NCBI RefSeq assembly: GCF_019704555.1
Contig: NZ_AP024745.1
Span: forward strand, 4,968,501-5,032,500
Reading direction: 5' to 3'
Origin: Actinoplanes sp. L3-i22
Lineage (GTDB): Bacteria; Actinomycetota; Actinomycetes; Mycobacteriales; Micromonosporaceae
Length of the DNA: 64,000 nt
Of the stretch, positions 1-9,004 are shown piece after piece. The position numbers were made by a program, and so were the translations under genes. Under the pieces are notes generated by a model. The model was given only the letters and a program-made list of their open reading frames with translations, was not told where the DNA came from and searched no databases. Within the stretch, counting starts at the first letter, position 1; each line of letters begins with the position of its first letter.

Positions 1-98
1 GGCCCGCGCAGACTCATCGTCGCCGTCATGGCCCGCAGCACCGCGCCTTCGTGCCGCAGATCCCGCCGGTAGTCGACCCAACCCACGATTCCGCACAC
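1..98 (-). CDS. asnB: Asparagine synthase (glutamine-hydrolysing), N-terminal fragment
   Basis: Only the first 32 codons lie in the window; the gene continues past the left edge. The start is a GTG at 98 preceded by GGGGAGG at a 5-nt spacing. The peptide begins (M)CGIVGWVDYRRDL and continues to MTATMSLRG, the signature of class II glutamine amidotransferase domains, where Cys2 becomes the N-terminal nucleophile that releases ammonia from glutamine. AsnB-type proteins pair this domain with an ATP-dependent synthetase that amidates aspartate. The D-Y-R-R-D-L stretch and the MTATM...RG element are typical of actinobacterial AsnB rather than GlmS or PurF. The synthetase half is not visible, so other class II amidotransferases remain possible. 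Confidence 0.75.
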   Translation of the reverse strand, partial: MCGIVGWVDYRRDLRHEGAVLRAMTATMSLRG

Positions 99-213
99 AA
101 GCGACCTCCCCGCCTCGACCGTCCCTTCAGCTCTAATCGAAGCGTGATGACAAGGCAACGCAAGGTGACATTACAGACAATCAATCATTTGGCACTTGCG
201 CCGGAAACATCCT

Positions 214-278
214 GGTGAGCCGTTGCGGTCCGCGACAACCACCCCCAAAACCACAAACCCATGATTTCGGTACGGACG
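214..278. repeat. Intergenic repeat, copy 1
   Basis: GGTGAGCCGTTGC at 214-226 and the block from GACAACCA to GATTTCGGTACGGACG at 234-278 recur, with small changes, at 9264-9385. The copy lies directly after the stop of the unknown gene ending at 283. No strong hairpin is visible. It looks like a dispersed intergenic element rather than coding sequence. Confidence 0.5.
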
Positions 279-282
279 TAGA

Positions 283-1005
283 TCAGGTCGTGGGTTGCCC
301 GGCCGGGCTCTCCGCGGGGGAATAGTCATCGTCGCCCGGCTTGCCGGCGCGTCGCAGCCGGAACGGGTTGAGCCGGCCCTGCAGCGCGTGCCGGGTCTGA
401 TGCCCGGCGCGGGCCGGGCCGTCCCCGGCGGTCCAGAGTGAGGCGGCGATCGTGCTGGACAGCAGGACCGGGCGGATGTTGGCGACGTCCCGGAAGACCT
501 GGCGTTGCACCGCCGAGATGGCCTTCCGGTACTCGGCGTACGAATTGACGTCGAACGACTGCCAGCTCGGCAGCTCCGCCGCCAGATCGCCGACGTACCC
601 GTGCACCAGCAGCTGGGCGGTGGCCGACACCGCCCCGAGCTGGGCCTTCGCGGCGACGACCGGCAGCGTCAGGTCGGCGTCGACGTCCTCGTTGTAGATC
701 TCCAGGAGGACCCGGATGGCCACGCCGTACCGATCGGTGTGCCCGTTGTCCACGACGTCGGTGTAGCGGGTGATGCCGTAGAGCATGGCGATCACCTTGT
801 CGGCGGCCGACACGGTCGCGATCGGGAAGCCCAGCTTCACGGCCAGCGTCGCCTGCATCTGATAGCTCTCCTGCTGCAGGATCGGCAGTTCGCTGCCGTC
901 CGGGGGAGGGGCGGCCGATGGCTCCGGCATGCCGGCGGCCGCCCGGAGCGCCTGGGCGGAAACGCTTACCGGCAGCATCGCGGGTGCGGTGGTGGCGGAT
1001 GTCAT
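283..1005 (-). CDS. Hypothetical protein (240 aa)
   Basis: I do not recognise this family. The ATG at 1005 has an AGGAGGG ribosome site 7 nt upstream, and codon use is typical of the organism, so it is very likely real. The first 40 residues are Ala/Pro-rich and low in complexity. Residues 45-190 look like a folded, largely helical domain with conserved-looking elements such as YGITRYTDVVDNG and LLEIYNED. The last 40 residues are basic and disordered. There is no convincing signal peptide or membrane segment. The SRPBCC gene lies 43 bp upstream on the same strand, so the two are probably cotranscribed and share the TetR operator at 1596-1623. Confidence 0.65.
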   Translation of the reverse strand: MTSATTAPAMLPVSVSAQALRAAAGMPEPSAAPPPDGSELPILQQESYQMQATLAVKLGFPIATVSAADKVIAMLYGITRYTDVVDNGHTDRYGVAIRVLLEIYNEDVDADLTLPVVAAKAQLGAVSATAQLLVHGYVGDLAAELPSWQSFDVNSYAEYRKAISAVQRQVFRDVANIRPVLLSSTIAASLWTAGDGPARAGHQTRHALQGRLNPFRLRRAGKPGDDDYSPAESPAGQPTT

Positions 1006-1048
1006 CTGAATCCCTCCTGGTGCGCTGAGTCGATGATGGACATGCCGG

Positions 1049-1549
1049 TCAGGCGGGCTCGGCCGGCGCCGGGCGCGCGGAACCGGTGGCGACGCCGGCC
1101 AGCCGGCGCAGGCTGGTGGTCATGTTCTGGTGGAGGTCGTCGCGCAGGTCGCCGACCCCGAGCAGCACGCGCAGGACGATGTGCAGAGCCGCGGGCACCG
1201 GGCGCAGAACCCGGTAGCCGTGCTCGACCTCGGTGCCGGTGCCGGACGCGGTGAAGCGGTAGAACCAGAGGATCGTGCCGCCGCCGCGTTCGGTGCGGGT
1301 GAAGGCGAACTCCCGGCCCCGCTCGGCGGTCCGCACGACGGGCCTGTTGGACCAGGCGAACCAGCGCTTCTTGTTGCGGGCGAGGAAACGTGCGCCGGCC
1401 CGCGCCTCGGTGTGCCCGTCGAGCCATCGGCACGAGATCACCTCGGGACTCCACTGCGGGGTTCGAGGGACGTCGGAGACCAGGTCGTAGAGCGACTCCG
1501 CGGGGGCGTCGATGTGCAGGTGGACCTCGTCGTGATCCAGGCGGTTCAT
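1049..1549 (-). CDS. SRPBCC (START/polyketide cyclase-like) family protein
   Basis: A 166-aa protein beginning MNRLDHDEVHLHIDAPAESLYDLVSDVPRTPQWSPEV. This is the standard opening of the SRPBCC helix-grip fold (beta1 followed by the alanine/proline-led helix and the W-S-P-E strand). Later strands (GARFLARNKKRWFAW, REFAFTRTERGGGTILWFYRF) complete a hydrophobic ligand pocket. Such proteins bind or transform small lipophilic compounds; the ligand is unknown. The ATG at 1549 has AAGGAGG 7 nt upstream. The gene is divergent from a TetR regulator, with the palindrome 1596-1623 between them, which suggests it is the regulated target and is induced by a ligand of that TetR protein. Confidence 0.8.
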   Translation of the reverse strand: MNRLDHDEVHLHIDAPAESLYDLVSDVPRTPQWSPEVISCRWLDGHTEARAGARFLARNKKRWFAWSNRPVVRTAERGREFAFTRTERGGGTILWFYRFTASGTGTEVEHGYRVLRPVPAALHIVLRVLLGVGDLRDDLHQNMTTSLRRLAGVATGSARPAPAEPA

Positions 1550-1595
1550 GAGTGGCCTCCTTCGGGGCCGGATGGGTTACCGCCGACTGTATTCG

Positions 1596-1623
1596 ATAGC
1601 CTATCGGGTTTTCAATAGGCTAT
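1596..1623. promoter_or_regulatory. Probable TetR operator
   Basis: ATAGCCTAT at 1596-1604 and its exact reverse complement ATAGGCTAT at 1615-1623 form a 9-bp inverted repeat with a 10-bp spacer. It lies 47 bp from the SRPBCC start and 22 bp from the TetR start, in an AT-rich pocket of GC-rich DNA. It would cover the -35 region of the tetR promoter, consistent with autorepression and joint control of both genes. Confidence 0.7.
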
Positions 1624-1644
1624 TGGTTGATCTAGAATGCCGCC

Positions 1645-2316
1645 ATGTCGTTGCCGCCGAGCACACCCCGCGACCGGCGCCGGGCCCAGACCCGCGAGGA
1701 GATCCTGGACGCCGCGGTGGCGGTCATGACCGAGCAGGGCGTGGCCGCCCTGAATCTGACCGAGGTCGCGCGCCGGGTGGGTCTGCGCCAGCCCTCGCTG
1801 TACCAGTACTTCGACTCCCGGACGGCGGTGTACGACGCCCTGTTCGAGCGCGGTGCGCGCACTCACCACGACCTGCTCGCGGCGGCCGCCGGCGCCGACG
1901 AGGGCTGGCCGGGAGCGCGCGCCGCGGCCTGGGCCAGCCTGCGGTTCGCGGTGGACCATCCGGCGCTCGCGCAACTGCTGTTCGCCGGCGCCGTGCCCGG
2001 GTTCACGCCCTCCGAGCGGGCCTACGCGCCCGCCCTGCGCACCTACGAACTGACCCGCGGCGCCATCGCCGACGCCGTGCGGCATCACCACCTGCACCCG
2101 GCCGCCGCGTCCGAGCGCGGGGTGGCGCTGTTCGTCGCGCTCATCGCCGGAGTCTCCGTGCAGCAGCAGGCCAACGAACCCGGCGCCGCCCTCGACGAGG
2201 GGCACTACGCCGCCCTGCTCGATCCCGCCCTGGACATGTACACCGGCTATTTCGCCCCCGGCCACCCGGACAGCTGGACGCCGTGGCCGGAAGCCGCCCC
2301 CACGTCGGCCCACTGA
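1645..2316 (+). CDS. TetR/AcrR family transcriptional regulator
   Basis: A 223-aa one-component repressor. Residues 12-58 are the TetR helix-turn-helix: TREEILDAAVAVMTEQG, then the recognition segment LTEVARRVGLRQPSLYQYFDSR. The C-terminal ligand domain resembles the WHG-type TetR C-terminal family (FAVDHPALAQLLFAG...). The ATG at 1645 has no ribosome site, but a -10-like TAGAAT at 1633-1638 puts transcription at or within a few bases of the start codon, so the mRNA may be leaderless. The operator 1596-1623 lies just upstream. It probably represses itself and the divergent SRPBCC gene. The ligand cannot be predicted. Confidence 0.85.
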   Translation: MSLPPSTPRDRRRAQTREEILDAAVAVMTEQGVAALNLTEVARRVGLRQPSLYQYFDSRTAVYDALFERGARTHHDLLAAAAGADEGWPGARAAAWASLRFAVDHPALAQLLFAGAVPGFTPSERAYAPALRTYELTRGAIADAVRHHHLHPAAASERGVALFVALIAGVSVQQQANEPGAALDEGHYAALLDPALDMYTGYFAPGHPDSWTPWPEAAPTSAH

Positions 2317-2319
2317 TCG

Positions 2320-5300
2320 TCAGCCGTCGAGGTCATCCCGGACATCGTCGGCGCGGCATGTCGTATCCAGATCGGCGGTCACCTTTGCCCGGGGCTGAGC
2401 TGTCGTCTCGGGGTGGACCGTGTCGAGCATGCTGCGGATCCGGCCGAGCAGTTCGCGGCTGGTGAAGGGTTTCTCCACGATGGTGACGCCGTCTTGCAGG
2501 GTGCCGTTCTCGGTCAGGACCGGTTCGGCGTAGCCGGACATGTAGAGCACCGGCAGCCCCGGCCGGATCGTCCGGACGTGTTCGGCGACTTCGTTGCCCA
2601 TCATCTTCGGCATGATCACGTCGGTGAGCATCATGTCGATGGGTTCGGGGTGGGTCTGGGCGATGCGGATGGCCTGCGAGCCGCCCGCGGCGGCCAGGAC
2701 GTGGTATCCGGCGCGGGTGAGGATGCGGACGGCGACCTGGCGGAGCGCGTCCTCGTCCTCGACCAGCAGGATGGTTTCGGTCGCTTGAGGGCTCGTGGTC
2801 GTGCCGCCGGCGGGTCGTACTTCGTCGGCGGCAACGTCGGTGGATGCGTCGACTGCCGGCAGGACCACGGTGACGGTGGTGCCGATGCCGGCTTCGGAGT
2901 ACAGGTGCACGTCACCGCCGGCGGCAGTGGCAATGCCGTAGACGGTGGCCAGTCCGAGTCCGGTTCCGGATCCTTTGGGTTTGGTGGTGTAGAACGGCTC
3001 GAAGGCGCGTTCGATGACGTCGACGGGCATGCCGGTGCCGGTGTCGCTCACCCGCAGGCGCACGTATCGGCCGGCCTGAAGATTGGTCGCGGCGAAGTCG
3101 TCGGCGTCGATGTCGGCGTTGGTGGTCTCGATCAACAGGGTGCCCCCGCCGGGCATCGCGTCCCGGGCGTTGACGGCCAGATTGACCAGGATCTGTTCGA
3201 TCTGGCTGGGGTCGGCGTGGACCGGCCACAGGTGCTTCTCCAGGGTGGTGATCAGGTGAATGTGTTCGCCGAGGGTGCGCCGCAGCATCGGTTCGAGGTC
3301 CCCGACGACATGGTTGAGGCCGAGCACCTGGGCTTGGGTGATGTCTCGGCGTCCGAATGCCAGTAGTTGTTTGGTGAGCCGGGTGGCGCGTTCGGCGGCC
3401 CGGCCGATCTGGCCGAGATCGGTGCGTGCGCCGGCCAGCTCCTGCGGTTCGAGCGCCGGCGCGTCGAGGGTCTCGGCGATGAGTTCGGTGTAGTTGGTGA
3501 TCACGGCGAGAATGTTGTTGAAGTCATGGGCGACGCCGCCGGCGAGCTGGCCCAGGCTTTCCAGGCGCCTGGCGTGTTGCAGTCGTCGTTCCCCGGCGTC
3601 ACGTTCGGCCTGGGCGATCAGGCGCTCGCGTTCGGCTTGGGCGATCAGGCGGTCGGTGACGTCGCGGATTGCGGTGGAGACGATGATGCCCTGGTCGGTG
3701 TCGAGGGCGGAGAGGCTTATCTCGGCCGGGAACTCGCTGCCGTCTTTGCGTACGGCGGTCAGGGCCTGCCCGGCGCCCATCGGCCGGCTCCTCGGTTCGG
3801 CGAAGTAGCCGTCACGCTGCTGCGGGTGGGTGGCGCGTAGCCGTTCGGGAACCAGCCGGTCGATCGTCTGTCCGAGCAGTTCGTCGCGCTGGTAGCCGAA
3901 GAGTCGTTCGGCCTGAGCGTTGATCAAGGTGATGGTGCCGTCGCGCGTCACCCCGATGATCGCGTCCGGAGCGGCTTCGAGCAGCCCCTCGAACATGGCG
4001 TCGGCGCGCTGGCGTTCGGTGAGGTCACGCGAGATGGACGCCACTCCGACGGTCTGACCGTTCGGGCCGGTGATCGGTGAGAGCGTCAGGGAGACGGTTA
4101 CCGTGGTGCCGTCCTTGCGTAGACGCTGTACCTGATACTGCTGGATGCGTTCGCCCTGGGCGGCACCTTCCAGCAACCTGGTTTCGGTCTGCTGCTGTTC
4201 TGGGGAAAACAGCATCGACGACTGCTGACCGACAGCTTCGGCACGGCGGTAGCCGTAGAGTTCCTCCGCGCCGGTGTTCCAATCGGTGATGACACCGTCG
4301 ACGGTCTTGGCGATGATCGCGTCGGGGGACGATTCGACGATCACCGCGAGGCGTTCCCGTTCGGCCAGGGCCTGCGCTCTTCCGGCCAGGGCGGCGGCCT
4401 GACCGGCCAGTTCGGTGAACTGGATCATGTCGTCTTCATCGAACAGGCGGCGATAGCGGCCGAGTACCAGGAGCGCGCCGGGACCGTCGGCGGTGTTCAC
4501 CGCCGTCACGCTCACGAACCGGGTGCCCGTCGCTTGCGCGAAGGCGACGGCCGCGACGGGCGGCTGGGTCCAGCCGGCGAGAGCGTCGATCGTGGTTCGG
4601 CTGGCGATGAGTTCGTTCAGTTCGCTGCGTGTGCGGTCTGGTTGGCTGTCGGGCAGACCGGCGGCGCCGGCCACCCGTATCGCATCACCCGTTGCTGGTG
4701 TCAGCACCACGACCGCGTCCGCGCCGAGGACCTTCGCCGCTGCTGCACAGAAGGATTGCCAGGTCTGATCAGCCGGTTCGTCGGGCGGTGCCGCCAGCAG
4801 TTGGCGCATCACCACATATGCCGCCCGCCAGGACCAGGCCCGGCGTAGCCATCGCGGCGGCACGAAGGCCAGCAGGTACAGCAGAGCCGACAGCATCGCC
4901 ACCAGTCGTGCGTCCGCTGCCAGGGAGCGCCCGCCGCCGGCGATCAGCAGCGCGATGCCGAAAAGCGCGGTACCACCGGCGGCGCACCACAGGCGGTTGC
5001 GTGCAGCTCCGCCGCGGTTGCGGGCTTCGATCGCAAGGAACCATGCCGCGACGGCTTGTCCAGCGAAGAACACGACGACGCTCGGCCAGATGACCAACGG
5101 AGGTAGCGGGCGTGGCAGGACCAGCACCGGCAGCGCGCACACGATCCAGGCGCCAGCCGCGGTTGCCGTCAACCATCTCGGCACGGGCCGGAGCCGACCG
5201 GTCAACCGGAGTGTCAGGACCGGCTGGGCCAGCAGTAGCGCTGACACCAGTCCCCGCACCGATCGTGGGGGCTCACCGACGAGACGGCTGAAGACCGCCA

Positions 5301-5430
5301 GCACGAACAGCATGCCCACCGCGGAAAAAACGGCCATGACATCCCTGAGCAGTGGGTCGCGGTCGCGCAGATACCGCCACGACACCCAAAGCAGAATCAG
5401 CACGAAAAGGGCGGTTACCAGGACTGTCAC
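2320..5430 (-). CDS. Membrane-bound hybrid sensor histidine kinase/response regulator
   Basis: A 1036-aa protein. Residues 1-205 contain about seven hydrophobic segments (a MASE-like membrane sensor). A GAF-like domain (225-355), two PAS domains (about 365-475 and 490-600), a HisKA domain, a HATPase_c domain and a receiver domain follow. The phospho-acceptor is H635 in GGVAHDFNNIL, a variant typical of hybrid kinases with DFNN motifs. The ATPase shows NARDAMPGGG, DTGTGM and GTGLGL. The receiver acceptor is D937 in LTDVIMPKMMG, with the conserved lysine in EKPF. The GTG start overlaps the stop of an 84-aa ORF by 4 nt (GTGA), so the two are translationally coupled. It ends 3 bp from the convergent tetR gene. 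No separate response regulator is adjacent. Confidence 0.88.
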   Translation of the reverse strand: MTVLVTALFVLILLWVSWRYLRDRDPLLRDVMAVFSAVGMLFVLAVFSRLVGEPPRSVRGLVSALLLAQPVLTLRLTGRLRPVPRWLTATAAGAWIVCALPVLVLPRPLPPLVIWPSVVVFFAGQAVAAWFLAIEARNRGGAARNRLWCAAGGTALFGIALLIAGGGRSLAADARLVAMLSALLYLLAFVPPRWLRRAWSWRAAYVVMRQLLAAPPDEPADQTWQSFCAAAAKVLGADAVVVLTPATGDAIRVAGAAGLPDSQPDRTRSELNELIASRTTIDALAGWTQPPVAAVAFAQATGTRFVSVTAVNTADGPGALLVLGRYRRLFDEDDMIQFTELAGQAAALAGRAQALAERERLAVIVESSPDAIIAKTVDGVITDWNTGAEELYGYRRAEAVGQQSSMLFSPEQQQTETRLLEGAAQGERIQQYQVQRLRKDGTTVTVSLTLSPITGPNGQTVGVASISRDLTERQRADAMFEGLLEAAPDAIIGVTRDGTITLINAQAERLFGYQRDELLGQTIDRLVPERLRATHPQQRDGYFAEPRSRPMGAGQALTAVRKDGSEFPAEISLSALDTDQGIIVSTAIRDVTDRLIAQAERERLIAQAERDAGERRLQHARRLESLGQLAGGVAHDFNNILAVITNYTELIAETLDAPALEPQELAGARTDLGQIGRAAERATRLTKQLLAFGRRDITQAQVLGLNHVVGDLEPMLRRTLGEHIHLITTLEKHLWPVHADPSQIEQILVNLAVNARDAMPGGGTLLIETTNADIDADDFAATNLQAGRYVRLRVSDTGTGMPVDVIERAFEPFYTTKPKGSGTGLGLATVYGIATAAGGDVHLYSEAGIGTTVTVVLPAVDASTDVAADEVRPAGGTTTSPQATETILLVEDEDALRQVAVRILTRAGYHVLAAAGGSQAIRIAQTHPEPIDMMLTDVIMPKMMGNEVAEHVRTIRPGLPVLYMSGYAEPVLTENGTLQDGVTIVEKPFTSRELLGRIRSMLDTVHPETTAQPRAKVTADLDTTCRADDVRDDLDG

Positions 5431-5681
5431 GGTTTCCCTTCCCTGCGGCTGTCATCGAGCACCTGGATGAAAGTCGATTTAGCGTAGGCCTGAAATGGTG
5501 GTGGCCAGTCGTGAAGGTCGCTATCCGGCCAAAGACTGACCTTTCCCGGGAACTCGTTGGGCCGTGGCTTTGCCTCAGACCTCACGTGCGGCTCGACCAG
5601 TTCGCCTGCCGGCATTGGCCGAAACTGTTGATGTCCAGACCCCGGCCCGGTCTTGCCGTCATAGATGAAGCCTTCGCCCAC
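5427..5681 (-). CDS. Small hypothetical protein coupled to the hybrid kinase
   Basis: An 84-aa ORF with a GTG start at 5681 and a TGA that overlaps the kinase GTG by 4 nt. The sequence is polar and Pro/Gly-rich, with FIYDGKTGPGSGHQQF near the start and DLHDWPPPFQAYAKS near the end. It has no membrane segment and no family I recognise. No other frame here looks better, and the overlap is typical of a real operon pair. Its third codon positions are less GC-rich than its neighbours, and the upstream ribosome site is weak, so I am only moderately sure it is expressed. Confidence 0.45.
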   Translation of the reverse strand: MGEGFIYDGKTGPGSGHQQFRPMPAGELVEPHVRSEAKPRPNEFPGKVSLWPDSDLHDWPPPFQAYAKSTFIQVLDDSRREGKP

Positions 5682-5813
5682 CCGAAGCTCACGACCGGCG
5701 CCGGGCAGCGAAATCCCCGAATTTGAACGTCGGGAGGCCGCACACCCGGATAGTGGATCTGTCGGCCAGGCGCTCAGCGCGGAGTTTCGCCCTTGGGGCC
5801 GAGAAGGAAGGGT

Positions 5814-7451
5814 ATGAGTGCGATGATGTCTGGTGGTAACAGGGCTGGGTCAGGAGCGCGGCGCCGAGGCTCTTTCGCTGATCTGAGCGTCCGAGTGAAG
5901 GTGGTCGCCGCGGTGGTGACCGCGGCCGTGGTTGCGCTGGTCGTGGGTCTTGTCGGGCTGGTCTCGCTCAGCAGTGCCAGCAGCTCAGCCCAGCTGATCT
6001 ATCACAGCAACGTCGCGAGTATCAAGGCGGTGGGCCAACTCAAAGGCGTGGTGACGCAGGCTCGGGTGGACGCCGCGAATCAGGCACTGTCGACCGATGA
6101 CGCGTCGACCAAGAAATTTGCTGACGCGTTTACGGCCGACCTGCAATCGTTCACGACCGCGATGACCGCTTACCGGAAAAGCGTTCCTGCATCAGATGCG
6201 AAAATCATCGATGGCTTGCAGGTCAACTGGGATAGTTACGCCGGCCTCGTGACCGGAAAGATGATTCCCGCCGGGAATCGAAGCGCACTGGTCGAATGGG
6301 CATCGATTCGCGATAACGAGGCTCTGCCGCTGCTCGGCAAGGTCTATGACGAGTTGGCCTCCATGGACAGCGCCGAGACCGCGGACGCGGCGAAGAACGC
6401 CGCTGCGGCCAAGTCCGGCTACGAATCCAGCCGCACCACGTCGATCATCACGCTGGTCATCGGGCTGATGCTGGCCCTGGCGCTGGGCTTCCTGGTCGCC
6501 CGTAAGATCGTCCAGTCGCTGACCAAGGTCACCTACGTGTGTGACGGGCTGGCCGAGGGCGACCTGACCCGGCATACGGGTCTGGACACGTACGACGAAC
6601 CCGGCCGGATGGGCCGCTCCCTGGACACCGCGATGGCTCGGTTGCGGACCACCATCGCCACCATCGAGGGGTCTGCGGCATCGCTGGCCGGCGCCTCCGA
6701 ACAGATGACGAACACCACCGCGCAGATCTCCGCGTCCGCGGAGGAAACCTCCGTCCAGGCGCAGGCCGTGTCCGTCGCGGCCGAGCAGGTGTCGCGCAGC
6801 GTCGAGACGGTCTCCGCGGGCAGCGAGGAGATGGGCGCCTCGATCCGGGAGATTTCACAGAACGCGGCTGAGGCCGCACGGGTCGCTGCCGAGGCGGTCA
6901 CCGTCACCGCGATGACGTCGGCGACGATGAACAAGCTCGGCGAGTCCTCCGCGGAGATCGGCAACGTGATCAAGGTGATCACGTCGATCGCCGAGCAGAC
7001 CAACCTCCTCGCGTTGAACGCGACGATCGAGGCGGCCCGCGCCGGCGAGCTGGGCAAGGGTTTCGCGGTGGTGGCCAGCGAGGTCAAGGATCTCGCCCAG
7101 GAGACGGCCCGGGCGACCGAGGACATCTCCCGGCGGGTCGAGGCGATCCAGTCCGACACCAGCGGCGCGGTCGCCGCGATCGAGGAGATCTCGATCGTGA
7201 TCGAGCGGATCAGCGAGTTCCAGACCACGATCGCGTCCGCGGTCGAGGAACAGACCGCGACCACCGCCGAGATGAATCGCAACGTCGCGGAGGCGGCCGG
7301 TGGTGCCGGTGGGATCGCGCAGAACATCACCGGGGTGGCCGAGTCGGCGCGGCTGACCAGCCGCGGGGTGGCTGAGACGCAGCAGGCGACCGCTGAGCTC
7401 GCGCGAATGTCCACCGACCTGAGCGGTCTGGTGTCCGCATTCCGTCTGTGA
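5814..7451 (+). CDS. Methyl-accepting chemotaxis protein (membrane chemoreceptor)
   Basis: A 545-aa chemoreceptor. I chose the ATG at 5814 because GAAGGAAGGG lies just upstream; an in-frame TTG at 5793 has no such site. Transmembrane segment 1 is at about residues 28-52. An extracytoplasmic helical domain (55-205) is followed by transmembrane segment 2 (about 210-232), HAMP and a long coiled-coil signalling domain. The hairpin tip carries [35 protein letters not shown], the CheA/CheW contact region. The periplasmic domain resembles four-helix-bundle ligand domains; the ligand is unknown. No che or flagellar genes are nearby, so it is an orphan receptor that would feed a chemotaxis array encoded elsewhere. 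It supports a motile lifestyle such as zoospores. Confidence 0.92.
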   Translation: MSAMMSGGNRAGSGARRRGSFADLSVRVKVVAAVVTAAVVALVVGLVGLVSLSSASSSAQLIYHSNVASIKAVGQLKGVVTQARVDAANQALSTDDASTKKFADAFTADLQSFTTAMTAYRKSVPASDAKIIDGLQVNWDSYAGLVTGKMIPAGNRSALVEWASIRDNEALPLLGKVYDELASMDSAETADAAKNAAAAKSGYESSRTTSIITLVIGLMLALALGFLVARKIVQSLTKVTYVCDGLAEGDLTRHTGLDTYDEPGRMGRSLDTAMARLRTTIATIEGSAASLAGASEQMTNTTAQISASAEETSVQAQAVSVAAEQVSRSVETVSAGSEEMGASIREISQNAAEAARVAAEAVTVTAMTSATMNKLGESSAEIGNVIKVITSIAEQTNLLALNATIEAARAGELGKGFAVVASEVKDLAQETARATEDISRRVEAIQSDTSGAVAAIEEISIVIERISEFQTTIASAVEEQTATTAEMNRNVAEAAGGAGGIAQNITGVAESARLTSRGVAETQQATAELARMSTDLSGLVSAFRL

Positions 7452-7470
7452 GGGATGCGACCGGGTTGAG

Positions 7471-7494
7471 ACCCTCGGCAGTCAGCTCGAGGGT
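7471..7494. terminator. Possible bidirectional terminator hairpin
   Basis: ACCCTCG (7471-7477) and CGAGGGT (7488-7494) can form a 7-bp stem with a 10-nt loop between the convergent chemoreceptor and kinase genes. There is no T-run, as is common in high-GC actinomycetes. Confidence 0.35.
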
Positions 7495-7509
7495 GGCGTC
7501 ATCACGTGG

Positions 7510-8688
7510 TCACCGATTCGCGGACTGTTCGGCGAGCAGGATCCGTGCGGTGAAACCCTCGCCAGGCGTGCTGTCCAGCACCAGTGTCCCGCCCTGGGCC
7601 TCGATGATCCGGCGGCTGATGAACAGGCCGAGCCCGAGCCCGGGCATCTGGTCCCGGACCGCGTCGGTGCCTCGGGCGAACGGCGCGCCGAGCGCTGCCA
7701 TTTCGCCTCGAGGCAGTCCCCGTCCATGATCGCGGATGGTGATCGCCGGCCGCGGGTGAAGCTCGACCGAGACCTCCACCGGCGTTTCCGGGTTGCCGAA
7801 GCAGAGCGCGTTGCTGAGCAGGTGCCCGATCGCGACCTCGAGCAGGCGCGGGTCGGCGGTGGCCCAGACCGGGCCGGCCGGGGTGTTCAGGCGTACTCGC
7901 TGATCGCCGAGGCCGGCCACCGAGGCCGAGGCCACCGAAGCCACGTCGATCAGGTGCCGCTGCCCGATCGGCTGGTGGTTCTGCTGGTTCATCGCGCGCA
8001 GCAGGTTGTCCACGGTGCGGCAGAGCCGGTCGGTGTTGCGGGTGATCGCGTCGAATCGGCGCTCGTACCCGGGCCCGATGGCGCCGGGTGAGTCGGTGAT
8101 CAGCTCCAGGTTGCCGCTGATCGAGGCCAGCGGCGTACGGATCTCGTGCGAGATCGCAGATATCATGTCGTCCTGGTTCACCGTGACCGGGAACGGCCGG
8201 TCGGCGAGCAGGTGCCGCAGACCGGTCTCGGCATCCACCCGGCGGGCGATCCGGGACAGCACGCGGATGGTCGCTTCGGTGTTGCGGCGCCGCGGGCTGC
8301 CGGCGAAGACACAGAGCGCACCGACGACCTGCCCCTCGTGGTGGAGGGGGGCAGCGCCGAGGAAGCGGACGTGCTCCGAACCACGCACCAGCGGGTGATC
8401 GGCGAGTCGGGGATCCCGGGTGGCGTCCTTGACCACCATCGTGTCGTCGGTCGCGGCCACCACGTCGCAGAGCGACACGGATTGCGGCACGTCCAGCGCG
8501 TGCCGGATGCCCAGCGTCGCGGCGAAGTGTGCGGAACCCCCGCCGACGAGTTTGAGCGCTGCCATCGGCGCCTGGCAGGCTTCGGCGACGAGCTCGAGAA
8601 TCTCGGGCACCTCGCTCAGAGCGGCACGGTAGCGGTCAGCCGCCAGGGTCCGGGCATCGGTCGGCACGGCCAGGGTGGAGTGCGTCAT
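7510..8688 (-). CDS. GAF-domain sensor histidine kinase
   Basis: A 392-aa protein with no membrane segments. Residues 25-165 form a GAF domain (QAPMAALKLVGG, VRFLGAAPLHHEGQVVGALCVF). HisKA follows with the phospho-acceptor H181 in SAISHEIRTPLASISG, and HATPase_c runs from about 285 to 390 with NALCFGN, DHGRGLPRGEM and GLGLGLFISRRIIEAQGG. It has the layout of cytoplasmic redox or small-ligand sensing kinases. No response regulator gene adjoins it, so its partner lies elsewhere. It converges on the chemoreceptor gene across a 58-bp gap. The signal sensed is unknown. Confidence 0.87.
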   Translation of the reverse strand: MTHSTLAVPTDARTLAADRYRAALSEVPEILELVAEACQAPMAALKLVGGGSAHFAATLGIRHALDVPQSVSLCDVVAATDDTMVVKDATRDPRLADHPLVRGSEHVRFLGAAPLHHEGQVVGALCVFAGSPRRRNTEATIRVLSRIARRVDAETGLRHLLADRPFPVTVNQDDMISAISHEIRTPLASISGNLELITDSPGAIGPGYERRFDAITRNTDRLCRTVDNLLRAMNQQNHQPIGQRHLIDVASVASASVAGLGDQRVRLNTPAGPVWATADPRLLEVAIGHLLSNALCFGNPETPVEVSVELHPRPAITIRDHGRGLPRGEMAALGAPFARGTDAVRDQMPGLGLGLFISRRIIEAQGGTLVLDSTPGEGFTARILLAEQSANR

Positions 8689-9004
8689 TGCGTATTCCTC
8701 TGATCATTGTCGCCGTGTCCAGCGGTTCCATGTCCCATCCACTGTTATCGGCCGTATGGCGACAGGTATGTGTTGTACGGGGTTGCCATCACGGAGCGCC
8801 TCTGATGTCACTCGGGAACTTCGCGAGCCCGTGAAGTCGCATGTTTTCGCAGCTGGACGAGTAGGTGTCGGCTGGTGACAACGTGTGGTCCTACTTTTGT
8901 AAATCGGACGAAGAATGGCTGTTTGCGACCCGGTGCCAGCGTTATTTATGCCCCATATCAGTCGGGCAAATCTTCTCGGTGGCCGCTGTGCGCGACTGAT
9001 CGGA
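8689..9004. other. Non-coding stretch upstream of the GAF kinase
   Basis: About 315 bp of lower GC than its surroundings, containing AT-rich patches (for example TTATTTATG near 8942 and CTTTTGTAAATC near 8894). No ORF here has plausible codon use. It presumably holds the promoter of the kinase starting at 8688. I see no operator or RNA that I can name. Confidence 0.4.
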
